Assembly (NCBI RefSeq): GCF_963924675.1
Contig: NC_089239.1
Coordinates: 31,457,818-31,521,817 of the forward strand
DNA length: 64,000 bases
Direction of reading: 5' to 3'
Origin: Phocoena phocoena
Lineage: Eukaryota; Chordata; Mammalia; Artiodactyla; Phocoenidae
Positions 1-10,758 of the stretch are shown here, in pieces. The stretch's first letter is position 1; every line of letters begins with the position of its first letter. The notes below the pieces were generated by a model. The model saw only the letters and a list, made by a program, of their open reading frames with translations. It made no database searches and had not been told where the DNA came from. A program made the position numbers and the translations under genes.

Positions 1-2104
1 TTTTCTCCCATTCTGAGGGTTGTCTTTTCATCTTGTTTAAGGTTTCCTTCGCTGTGCAAAAGCTTTTAAGTTTCATTAGGTCCCATTTGTTTATTTTTGT
101 TTTTATTTCCATTTCTCTAGGAGGTGGGTCAAAAAGGATCTTTCTGTGATTTATGTCATAGAGTGTTCTGCCTATGTTTTCCTCTAAGAGTTTTAAAGTG
201 TCTGGCCTTACATTTAGGTCTTTAATCCATTTTGAGTTTATTTTTGTATATGGTGTTAGGGAGTGTTCTAATTGCATTCTTTTACATGTAGCTGTCCAGT
301 TTTCCCAGCACCACTTACTGAAGAGGCTCTTTTCTCCACTGTATATTCTTGCCTCCTTTATTAAACATAAGGTGACCATATGTGCATGGGTTTATCTCTG
401 GGCTCTCTATCCTGTTCCATTGATCTACATTTATCTTTTTGTGTCACTACCATACTCTCTTGATTACTGTAGCTTTGTAGTATAGTCTGAAGTCAGGGAG
501 CCTGATTCTTCCAGCTCCGATTTTCTTTCTCCAGATTGCTTTGGCTATTCGGGGTCTTTTGTGTTTCCATACAAATTGTGAATTTTTTTGTTCTAGTTCT
601 GTGAAAAATGCCATTGGTAGTATGATAGGGATTGCACTGAATCTGTAGATTGCTTTTGGTAGTAGAGTCATTTTCACAATGTTGATTCTTCCAATCCAAG
701 AACATGGTATATCTCTCCATCTATCTGTATCATCTTTAATTTCTTTCATCAGTGTCTTATAGTTTTCTACATACAGGTCTTTTGTCTCCTTAGGTAGGTT
801 TATTCCTAGGTATTTTATTCTTTTTGTTGCAATGGTAAATGGGAGTGTTTCCTTAATTTCTCTTTCAGATTTTTCATCATTAGTGTATAGGAATTCAAGA
901 GATTTCTGTGCAATAATTTTGTATACTGCTACTTTACCAGATTCATTGATTAGCTCTAGTAGTTTTCTGGTAGCATCTTTAGGATTCTCTATGTATAGTA
1001 TCATGTCGTCTGCAAACAGTGACAGCTTTACTTCTTTTCCAATTTGAATTCCTTTTATTTCTTTTTCTTCTCTGATTGCTGTGGCTAAAACTTCCAAACT
1101 ATGTTGAATAAGAGTGGTGAGAGTAGGCAACCTTGTCTTGTACCTGATCTTAGTGGAAATGGTTTCAGTTTTTCACCATTGAGGAGATGTTGGCTGTTGG
1201 TTTGTCATCTATGGCCTTTATTATGTTGAGGAAAGTTCCCTCTATGCATGCTTTCTGGAGGATTTTTATCATAAATGGGTGTTGAATTTTGTCGAAAGCT
1301 TTCTCTGCATCTATTGAGATGATCATATGGTTTTTCTCCTTCAATTTGTTAATATGGTGTATCACATTGATTGATTTGCATATATTGAAGAATCCTTGCA
1401 TTCCTGGGATAAACTCCATTTGATCATGGTGTATGATCCTTTTAATGTGCTGTTGGATTCTGTTTGCTAGTATTTTGTTGAGTATTTTTGCATCTGTTTT
1501 CATCAGTCATATTGGCCTGTAGTTTTTTTTCTTTGTGACATCCTTGTCTGGTTTTGGTATCAGGGTGATGGTGGCCTCATAGAATGAGTTTGGGAGTGTT
1601 CCTCCCTCTGCTATATTTTGGAAGAGTTTGAGATGGATAGGTGTTAGCTCTTCTCTAAATGTTTGATAGAATTCGCCTGTGAAGCCCTCTGGTCCTGGGC
1701 TTTTGTTTGTTGGAAGATTTTTAATCACAGTTTCAATTTCAGTGCTCGTGATTGGTCTGTTCATATTTTCTATTTCTTCCTGGTTCAGTCTCGGCACGTT
1801 GTGCATTTCTAAGAATTTGTCCATTTCTTCCAGGTTGTCCATTTTATTGGCATAGAGTTGCTTGTAGTATTCTCATGATCCTTTGTATTTCTGCAGTGTC
1901 AGTTGTTACTTCTCCTTTTTCATTTCTAATTCTATTGATTTGAGTCTTCTCCCTTTTTTTCTTGATGAGTCTGGCTAATATTTTACAAATTTTGTTTATC
2001 TTCTCCAAGAACCAGCTTTTAGTTTTATTGATCTTTGCTATCGTTTCCTTCATTTCTTTTTCATTTATTTCTGATCTGATCTTTATGATTTCTTTCCGTC
2101 TCTC
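1..2104 (-). mobile_element. LINE-1 fragment, 5'-truncated, runs off left edge
   Basis: This is the antisense of an L1 ORF2 region. The plus strand reads as the reverse complement of reverse-transcriptase and C-terminal coding sequence. It aligns along its whole length with the second L1 in this window: position 1 corresponds to about 58102 and position 2104 to about 60198. That agreement sets the family and the right-hand limit, after which the two copies diverge into unrelated flanks. The element lies on the minus strand, so its 3' end is outside the window to the left and 2104 is its 5' truncation point. The reading frame is broken, so it cannot supply active protein. L1 encodes target-primed reverse transcription; this copy is a fossil of it. 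Confidence 0.95.
447..2053 (-). pseudogene. L1 ORF2p reverse-transcriptase fragment, disrupted
   Basis: Four minus-strand open segments follow one another in ORF2p order. 1844-2053 is the upstream linker. 1507-1842 has the early RT motif [13 protein letters not shown] (residues 46-58 of that segment). 1165-1503 has the motif A region SIDAEKAFD, with the catalytic Asp at residue 65. 447-1130 has the catalytic FADD box (residues 39-42, codons at 1005-1016), KYLGINL, and the late [12 protein letters not shown] block. The 1507-1842 and 1165-1503 segments are in the same frame and split by one TGA at 1507-1509; the other L1 copy has TCA there, so this is a point nonsense change. Frame changes lie between 1131 and 1165 and near 1843. 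RT catalytic residues are visible but the gene is dead. Confidence 0.93.
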
Positions 2105-4108
2105 CCTAAGTTGTATAGGAAGCTGATCTCCCCGGGAACTTGAGTTTTTAATTTCCCCTGCTCCTGTGTGACCCCAAGCAGTGGAGTCAGCCTCTTGAAT
2201 CTCTGTCTCTCCATCTGTAAACGCTAAGCATTACCCACAGAAAATCCCACCCTTTGTTACTTCTCGAAGTTTACGAGCAAAAACATGCAGCACGTGTTGT
2301 ATACTGTATTTAGTTTATAATGCATCTCTGAAAGACCTCATTATTTTCTTTCATAACCAAAAATAAGCAAACTGCCAGACAGGTCTCCTTTTTCAGAGGT
2401 CACACCTAGGAAAACAAGCCTTGGAGACTTAGTAACAGCTGGTAAGGGCAGGACCTCACTTACGCTGGGTCTTCTGAGTTCGGATGCAGTTCTCATTTTG
2501 CTACATTCTCTGTCACCAGAAGCTTTTCTCCAAATTCTTACCCCATATGTTTTTAACTAAGAAGTAAAGGCGTGCTGAGTTCTCTCACTGCCCCACGAAG
2601 CTTTGGTCAATCTCGAGGGAAAACTGTGGAATGTTTTCTCTATTCTTCATAGTAAAGTGCCGAACTTCTACAGAATGTTCTGTAGACATTGTCAGGTTTA
2701 TCATTTGGGCGTCTCTGGGCCCACAGTTTGACTAAAGTATAACTGCTGCTCTAATTCCAATCAGTCTCCACGCAAGACACATCTTGAATGTGGGCTCCCA
2801 TGACAGCATACATTTAAGAGTTTTCCTGTCTAGGAACGTATTTGTTTTTAATTTGATATAGAATCCCAGAGGTTACATTTGACCAAAGCATCACCATGAG
2901 CCTCTTTCCCCTGTCTTGTAAATCACAAAAATATAAAGATTATCTCTATATGATTTATACTAAAATAAAGTTTTGAGGTGGTTTTACAGATATAGAAGTA
3001 TTTATTAACAATTTGGTTCTTATACTTTATGTGTTGAAAAATCACATTCCCCAGTCCTTTTAACTTATAAATCTCTGAACACTGAAGTAAGAAAGTCTGT
3101 TAAGGGATGTGAATATAAAAGAGAACTGTGGCTTTATTTTAAGGACTTTATTGTCCCAAGCTTGTTCTTGCACAACTGAAACAGAAAATAAAGGAGCGCT
3201 TTAAGAGAGAAGGGATATTCAGCTAGAAGAAAAATAAGCAAATTAAATAAATTAGACATAGTTCCTCTGTTTGAAAAAAACAAGAATCTTTCCATACGGT
3301 ATTACATTTTGTTTTATAAGAGAGTAGACCAAAAGTTTAATTTCAAAGTTACTAAGTCCAATCAAGGAGAGAAAGAAACTATATCCAAGAAAAAATTACA
3401 CTGTATCACTAGATTTTTCAAATCAAAATTTGGGCCAAAATGGAATTGTGGGCAGGCTTCTATTCTACAAGCTGTCTAAAATAAATAAAAAATGCCTTAA
3501 AACCTTCACAGTGCAAGTCAGCAGGAAAAATGAGAGGTGGAGAGATGGAGGGCATTTTCTAAAAATTTAGTCTACAAATCATAGTGTAAAATTCAGAATA
3601 AAATAGTTGCCTCATTTAGGAATGATTAAATAAAACTCACACGAACATCCGCAGGCACTCACACACTGTACACAGGCCTGATGAATGGATAAATCTATTT
3701 AAAAAAGAAGATTGCTACACTTATGTCTGACATAAGTTGTACCATAGCTTTCAATTCAATAAATTTCTAATAGCAAAAAGAAAACAAAACAAAACCAAAA
3801 CCCTCTACTCAAATAATGCTTGATTGAAAAATACCTCTGTACACTCTAATCCCAAACTACATAATCTCTAACATAATACAGATTTGGTTTATTTATTTCT
3901 ATTTAATTAATGGCAAGTTCATTAAAAAATAAATTATTTTCTCTCTCTCAGGAAATCCCACATCAATTGTCAACAGTAACAACGTATATTTAGTGTGATT
4001 TCTTTCTCCAATGAAACACCTCTTCCAGAAAATACTATTCTAGCTTTTTTCTTCAAAGGCAGGGATTAAATACTTATGGAACTTTTGCTTATTCTTTTTC
4101 TCTTGCTT
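2105..4108. other. Unassigned AT-rich sequence
   Basis: I recognise no gene or repeat family here. The stretch is AT-rich, with short A-runs and no long open frame on either strand. It separates the L1 truncation point from the target site of the next SINE. Confidence 0.6.
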
Positions 4109-4485
4109 AACCCTTCCATTTTTAAAAATTAATTAAATTATTTATTTTTGGCTGTGTTGGGTCTTCATTGCTACTCACGGGCTTTCTCTAGTTGTGGCGA
4201 GTGGGGGCTACTCTTCGTTGTGGTGCATGGGCTTCTCATTGCAGTGGCTTCTCTTTGTGGCTGAGCACGGGCTCTAGGTGCACGGGCTTCAGTATTTGTG
4301 GCACACGGGCTCAGTAGTTGTGGCTGACGGGCTCTAGAGCGCAGGCTCAGTAGTTGTGGTACACGGGCTTAGTTGCTCCGTGACATGTGGCATCTTCCTG
4401 GACCAGGGCTCAAACCCGTGTCTCCTGCATTGGCAGGCGGATTCTTAACCACTGCACCACCAGGGAAGTGCAACCCTTCCATTTT
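4109..4485 (-). mobile_element. CHR-type tRNA-derived SINE, long form
   Basis: The reverse complement has the tRNA-like head (GGTGCAGTGGTTAAGAATCC, then the box B-like GGGTTTGAGCCC), a body of about 350 bp and an A/T-rich tail. The head lies at the right end, so the element is on the minus strand. It is flanked by a perfect 14-bp target-site duplication, AACCCTTCCATTTT, at 4109-4122 and 4472-4485, which fixes the ends. CHR SINEs are tRNA-Glu-derived elements shared by cetaceans, hippos and ruminants. They are transcribed by RNA polymerase III and mobilised by LINE enzymes. The body holds 22-bp repeats around CAGTAGTTGTGG at 4290, 4312 and, further on, 4348. Confidence 0.93.
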
Positions 4486-5259
4486 CTATCACTCTTTACT
4501 TTTTTCTGTGCCCAGGGAGGCTAAGCCCTGTAGGTGGCATGAACCAGGCTGCACTACTGGCTACCTCCGGTTGGCACACCCAAAGGGAGGCACCCCTGTA
4601 GGAGACTGGAGTGTGGGAATGACTGCTCCCTCTGTGCTTTGTTCCCTGCCTACCTCTGGCCCCTACTGCGTGGTTCTAGTTTTTGTTAAAGGCTCTGAGA
4701 GAATAATTCCTGCACTTCTCCCTTCAGCCCTGGAGTCATAAAAGCTTCCATTGTTTCTTGCTTCAAGATAACCCTTCCTCTTCTGATAAGGAGACAGTAT
4801 GGGAATTCTGCCAGGTGCTAAGTACAATATATCTCTTCTGACTCTACATTCAGAAACTGGAAAAGCACCATACGATGTTTCCATGGGCTCACAGAACCCA
4901 CTGTGTGTTGGCTTCTGCCCCAACTACACTTGCTCCCTGACTTCCGAAGTCACCAGTCTGTACCCCAGTCCTTACAACAGATGGATCTTGGTGATGCATC
5001 GAGTCATCAGGGATTAATGTAAACTCTAAGCCAGTGTTGAGAAACTCCTGGAATATGTGTATTTACTGTTTCCTAGTTCACAGTTACTCTGGTAAATGTC
5101 TGTTATCCCCTTAGCGAAGGTGTAGAAGAAAATTTAGAGCATATATTTGAGGTGTGTTGTGGGATCCCTCTTCAAAAGGAGACAGTTTATCCCCAGAGCC
5201 TCTCTATCAGTGGGCTCTGGATCCATGAACTGGCTCAATTCTAGGAAGTGGGTGAAAGG

Positions 5260-5364
5260 TTGTGAAAAGAATAAGGTTGGTGACAAGGTGATGTTTTGAA
5301 GAGGTGTTGGGTTGTGTTTCTTGGAATGGGCACATAGCGTATAGGTGTCTGTGTAGTATATGAA
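5260..5364 (+). repeat. Direct duplication, copy 1
   Basis: This segment resembles 5931-6035 over about 105 bp, with roughly four in five positions matching by eye. The shared 18-bp core CTTGGAATGGGCACATAG lies at 5320-5337 here and 5993-6010 there. Similarity fades outside the segment on both sides, so this looks like an internal duplication or repeated domain and not a pair of full LTRs. Confidence 0.7.
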
Positions 5365-5930
5365 TATGGCAGTCCTGGTAGATTTCTGCCCACCATGCTG
5401 GATTTTTGTCAGTGATTTAGCTCAAGCAGTAGCCTTCTAGGCTGCTTACTGGATATTATTCGATCCAGCAAATTACAAGGCTGAGCACAAGCATCGGTAT
5501 TCCGTTCCTTGATGGGAATAAATGCTCTATATGAGACAGTCCTAAGCAGGTCCAGAAAATATGAGAAAATTACATGAGCAAGTGTCCCACACCCACTCTT
5601 GCTGCTTTGTGGTCTTTTCCTCAGCTCCCATCTGTGACTTAGTGGGAAATTCCTCATGACCAGTGTAACTAGTTATCCAAAGAGGAAAAAGTTCAGGCAT
5701 AGTTTTTTTGTTGTCATTGTCCATCTGCGTGATAAGTTGTGGTTGGGTAGAAGTGGATGTGATGTGTTCTAGGCCATTCAAAAGTGTTCCTGATAGATGG
5801 CTGTGAAATGACATTTTCCCAATAGTAATAATTATGGGCATATATCTGGTTGTCCACATTGTTCTGTAGAGAAATAATTTGAGGTATGATTTTATACCAT
5901 ATAATGAACATTGTATAATGATTTGGCCAG

Positions 5931-6035
5931 TTGAAAAGAATAAAAGGTTGGTGAAGAGGTGATCTTTTGAAGGGCTGTTGTGGATTGCGTCTCTTGGAAT
6001 GGGCACATAGTATATAGATATCTGTGTGATACATG
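5931..6035 (+). repeat. Direct duplication, copy 2
   Basis: Partner of 5260-5364, offset by about 671 bp in the same orientation. It overlaps the 177- and 145-codon minus-strand open frames. The first copy lies outside those frames and is not open in the same way. Confidence 0.7.
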
Positions 6036-6360
6036 AGTGCCCACAAGAGGCATCTACTGCAGAGGAGGCTCTCAACAGTCAGATGACCAAGAGAAACTCG
6101 TTTTCTAGATATTAGGTAACCTCGCTCTCTAGCCAGAACAGTGATACTCAACGCAGGCTATAAATAGGCTCCCCTCTTTCATGACTGGTACAGATACAGC
6201 AACTGCTCTGTAAATACCTGATATTTAGTGCCCTTCCTACCAACAGCAGATGCCAGCATAGAGCCTCCAGCAGAGCACCAATTCTGGAGCGATCAGGAGA
6301 GGTCAGTTACTCTCCAGCCATCTGGTGGCAGGTTGATTACTTTGGTTCCTTTCCACCATG

Positions 6361-9300
6361 AGGTGCAGCAATTTGTCCTCATGGGAATGGATGCGTATCA
6401 CAGATAGAGATTTGCTTTCCTTGTCTTCACAGCTTCTGCTAGCATCATGACCCCTTTAAAGATTTCTCTGTTGTGGTATTCTGTACAAAATTATTCTGCA
6501 AAGGAATTTACAAAATATTTGCTTCCTGCCCCTACATACAACCTTGGGCACACAACCCTTCCACAAGGGATAAAGCCATAGCTCCACTAATGTAGAAGCT
6601 AAGCCTGCTTCCCAGCCATGTAAAAGTCCTCTCACTGCTGAACAGATGGGCAGAAATTGATTTCTATTAGTAAAAGGAAGTTGGTTGCTGCTTTACAAAT
6701 TGGGTAAGGAGTTCTATATCTAGAATCCAGGGTATTCTTTAGAATAACTCTTAATAGTCCCATGACCATTAATAAAGCTCATTGGAAGGCTGTGACAAAA
6801 CAAAAATAAGAGTCTACGAATTCGGGGACTTGTAGGGGTGGGAAAAAATTCCTTTGAGCAACAAAGGCTAATTAAAATTTAGCCTTGAAGCGAAGATCAA
6901 ATCAAGGCTAAAGCTGTTTATTCCCATTATTAAAACCCCTTGAATGCATTAAGGTAGCACACAGTAAATCCTTTCAGTTGGATAAAATAGCTCAAGGGAA
7001 AAGAGATTAAAGGTGTGGGTCGCCCACCTCAGCCTGATTGGCCTAAGGCCTGTAATTAAGTTGAGAAAAAGAAAGCATAAGGCAGGAAGCAAAGAAATAC
7101 TGTAAATCTAAGAAATGTGTCTAGAAAGAATTCTGAACGTGGCTATTGGCATAAGTAACTAGCTAAGTCAAACATTTGAAAAACTATTAAGGTTTTAAGA
7201 GAATTTACCGCCCATGTGCGTGGGCATACACAAACACGAATACATACAAGAATTAAAGTGACTCTTGGTCCCTAACTTTCTGGGAGGCTGGGGAGAGCCA
7301 ACTGAGAGAGCTGCTTACCATCCAAAGAGGGCATAGCATCCCAGTCTCATTTCCAGATGAGGATATTTTATTGTCCAAGGAGGGTAATAAAAAAGGACTA
7401 AACAATCAGAAGGAATAGCCAAGAACCATGGAGAAAAGGTAGAAGGAGGGGCCCTTCTAGGAACCAGAATTACAGTCTAAACAATGGAAACATGCTTCAC
7501 TCTCCCAACATAAGGGCTCCTTCTGACATTTCTTTAGCATGATTTCAGAATGTCTACAGACCAGTGTCTTCACTGTTTCCCATTTCTCGCCTTTCCTGAT
7601 GATGAAAACCTGTTCCTTTCCTCTTTTCTTTCTTTTCATAACCAGTGAATTTTATGCAACCATAAGTAGGAGCAGAGGATTTGTTCCAATACATGAACAA
7701 GTTACAAAAAGCTAGTAACCATGGACTTGATTTTCCTACTTCTTCAAGGACTAGGAAATGGAAGATTTTGGATCAGGGAGATGTCTTCTGCTGTTTTTAA
7801 TAGATGGGGTGCTGGGGCAAATTTGGGGGGGTTCTTCAAATTTGTGCTTTTCGGCCCCTTCTACATTACGCAGGTGCAAGGGACAACCAGAGTCACCTGT
7901 TGTAAGTCTGGACAACCAGCCAGAGAACTGCAGGAACCTAACTGCAACTAAAGCTGACTCTGGCCAGTCGTTTCTGAAAAGACCAGTTAATAGTTCTCTA
8001 TACATCATAGCCTTCTGGGGAACTTTTCAAATAAAGAGATTACTTGATCCCTTATTAGACTAGTCAAATAAGAATTCTTCTTATTAACAAGTTCTCTAGA
8101 TCATTGTTAAGCGGTCCCTAGGCTTTAGTAGATTCTAGAGTTCAGTGGTTTCTAACTTGGGGGTAGGTCCTAGATTGCCATATCCACATTACCCCAGCTT
8201 CCTCCTTTCCCTGCACATCTTGGAGACAGACTTAAGGCACATTTTCAAGGTGTCAGTATAAAGGACCATGCCAAAGCGCCTATAAACTCACTTTTCCATT
8301 TTGAAGTTCTGTTATGACCATGATGATCATTGAAGATACAGAATTTATATAAATTACACTTAAACAGGCTTACAGTCATAGCAACTTCTTCTTTATTCAA
8401 GGTCGAGGAAGCATGTGCCCTCTGAAAGCCTCAGTTTCACTCTACAATCTCAGACAGTCTCTTCCAGGCATCACTTCCTTCCTCCCCATATGAGCCAGCA
8501 GGATCCTGTCATCACTATATTTTGTCCTTTAAACTGGCATTTGTTTTATGCTTCTATGACATTAACCTTTGATTTTCCTTGCCATTATCAGATGGAGAAG
8601 TAGTCCGCTGTTTTTACTTTAAAATGTTTCTCACTTTTCTAAAGACATTTCTGTAAGAGATGTTATTATTTTCAGATGGTTAACATTAATCCCAAGGACT
8701 TTAGCAGGATATGATTCTAGTCAAATTTAGGTTGGCTAATACACAAACACCTCTGTGTGTTATGATTCTGTAATACTCTCCAACATTCAAGATATATTTA
8801 AAATCAGTTGTAGTTTTTATAATATCACAAGGTTGACATTATTTTCATTCAACTTAAGTTTCTGAGGGAAGAAGAATCCATAGAAGAATCATCCATAAAC
8901 AGAATTATTTCCTTTTCTGTAGTCTCAGAGGGGTAGAACTGGAAAAATTTCAACTGAAACAAACTGAAGAAGTGAAGTAGGAGTATTTGGTCTTACTTTC
9001 CCTTTTCTCCAGTAATGCCCCACTGTCTCTGGCAGTTCACATTCCCATCAGCCTGGCGCAAGTGCCGACTCCGGTTGTGTTCTGTTAATGGATTAAGGTG
9101 TAAGCTCTCCCAGAGTTATTTGTACTTTTAACAATGAATTCAAAGGGTCACAGAACTTTAAGAACTCAAAGCCTATAACCATCTGATGGGGTCGCAGTTC
9201 CCTGCCCTTCCAGTTCCTCTCCTGCACAGTGGCCTTTCGCCTCTCTTTAACAGACGGCTGTGACGGAGGTTGTACGCTCGCCAGCCTCCCTGCAAGCCTG

Positions 9301-10084
9301 GTGCATTTTCTCCTTATGGACGCTTCCGCTGGGCAGAAGGTTAAAGGGTCAGGTGATTATAGTTCATAAACCACTGAATGCCATTACCTGGCAGTGCCTG
9401 TCAGAATAAAAGGTAGTCAAAAGACATTTATGCCACCCTTAAATATATTACATTGTTAAAGCATATAATAATACTTCATCTAATATCACTCGCAGTGTCA
9501 GGATACAGATACATAGAGACAGTTCATATTTTACACTTAATTAATGTGCGATAATAGGCTGGTTTCTCCATAACAGAATAACTGAGTCTTCCGATACGCT
9601 TTGGGTCATACGTTTGAATGGCCTTGTTCAGATTAGTTTAAAATATACCTGCTAATGCCCCTTTTTTTTTTTCTTTCTGCACAGATATGGGTGGTTTAAC
9701 AGAGTAGACAAATGTCAGGGAAGTCCTTTGGTTATGAGCAATGAGTCACAAAATGGTATGGACATCAGAGGTCATTTATTGTGGTCCTAGGGCATCTTGA
9801 AACTGATCATTAACATACTACGGTTGTGAATCTGTCTGATTTCTACATGTGAGGAATTAAATGGGAAAAAAGCCATCAAAGTACTTTTCGCTTGCATGCT
9901 TGGCTACATGAAGGAATCTTACGTGAAAGAAATCCAAATTTTATGACTTAAGTTCTGGGAATAGTTGGTATTTTATGAAGATACTTAGCCTCCATGATTA
10001 CAAAGACAGGCTGAGATATACAATGAAAAATCAAGCCTCTGCTTTATCTTGAAGGATCCACGTTAAAAAGGTAACGATGTTCGC
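6361..10084. other. Unassigned sequence
   Basis: No gene or repeat family is recognised in this 3.7 kb. Short overlapping open frames on both strands at 7751-8063 show no motif. The part near 8990-9420 is somewhat more GC-rich than its surroundings, without a CpG island or splice-bounded open frame that I can defend. Confidence 0.5.
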
Positions 10085-10300
10085 TATGAGTTCCCAAGCA
10101 CAGCCGCTGTGCCAAGCACTGTGCATCCTTTATCTCATTTAATCCGTTTAAAACAAGCCACACAGAAGATATTCACTGTTCCCCACTTAACAGTGGAAAA
10201 TACTGAGGCTCCTTAAGACTAATTTGCCTGCTTTTAAGCTCAGGAGTTCCTAAATACAAAGCTGACACATTCCCCTCAGTGCCACACTGCTGCTCCAACT
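10085..10300 (-). repeat. MIR SINE, antisense
   Basis: The plus strand carries the antisense MIR order: a GTGCCAAGCACTGTGC segment, then TTATCTCATTTAATCC, then a CCCACTTAACAGTGGAAAA segment, then ACTGAGGCTC. MIR is an ancient tRNA-derived SINE mobilised by L2 and spread before the placental radiation. This copy is diverged and lacks clear ends. Confidence 0.8.
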
Positions 10301-10535
10301 ATGGAAACATTGTGGAAGGGACAACATGAGTGCTTTAACTGGACTCATTCACAGACTGCTTTCCACCTGGTTACCAGCTCTTTACTAAAGCAGGCCAAGC
10401 TTGTCTTAAAGTAGTGTTTCTTGAGCAACTGGCTTCTGTTATCCAGATTTCCAACGGATATCGAACTCGACCAATCTTTCCTGCTTATAACAAATAAAAC
10501 AAATAAACAAGACCTGAGATAAAACCTCATAGGAA

Positions 10536-10758
10536 AAAATACACCATTAAAAACATTTTTTGGATATAATTGACATATAACGTTACATTAGTTTTAGGTG
10601 TATTGTATGTTTGAAAGTTGCTAAGATAGTCGATCTTAAAGATTTTTTAAACTTGTAACTACGTATGGTGATGAATGTTAGGTAGACTTAATTAGGTGAT
10701 CATTTCACAACATATACAAATGTCGAATCATTATGTTGTGCACATAAAATACACCATT
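10536..10758 (-). mobile_element. Short L1 3' end with internal inversion (twin-primed)
   Basis: A perfect 13-bp target-site duplication, AAAATACACCATT (10536-10548 and 10746-10758), brackets a two-part L1 3'-UTR fragment. About 10555-10604 reads antisense (ATATAATTGACATATAAC and onwards), so the L1 3' end is on the left. About 10605-10745 reads sense and contains GTGATCATTTCACAACATAT and AATCATTATGTTGTGCAC. In L1 coordinates the sense part ends where the antisense part begins, so the two are adjacent pieces of one transcript in opposite orientation. That is the structure expected from twin priming during reverse transcription. The overall orientation is taken from the tail-bearing part. The family is an older mammalian L1. 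Confidence 0.8.

Larger units (their letters stand above)
4490..6360. other. Unclassified block, possibly a decayed mobile element
   Basis: This stretch is less AT-rich than its surroundings and matches no family I can name. The minus strand holds three overlapping open frames (5409-5657, 5542-6075 of 177 codons, and 5714-6151 of 145 codons). That is denser than the neighbouring unique DNA. I see no recognisable protein motif in any of them. A roughly 105-bp segment occurs twice in direct orientation (5260-5364 and 5931-6035). An old retroelement interior or a decayed DNA transposon would explain both facts, but this is inference and I assign no function. Confidence 0.35.

Noticed and set aside
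174..485. Plus-strand 103-codon open frame
   Set aside because: It is the antisense of L1 ORF2 coding sequence, and a matching antisense frame occurs in the other L1 copy at 58269-58472.
5260..6035. Pair of LTRs around a small element
   Set aside because: Similarity covers only about 105 bp and fades at both sides, with no TG...CA ends or target duplication seen.
5542..6075. 177-codon minus-strand frame as a host gene
   Set aside because: No start context, splice signals or domain support it, and it overlaps a duplicated segment. It is kept only as part of an unclassified block.
8990..9420. Less AT-rich stretch as a possible exon or regulatory island
   Set aside because: No CpG clustering, open frame or recognisable site that I can defend from sequence alone.
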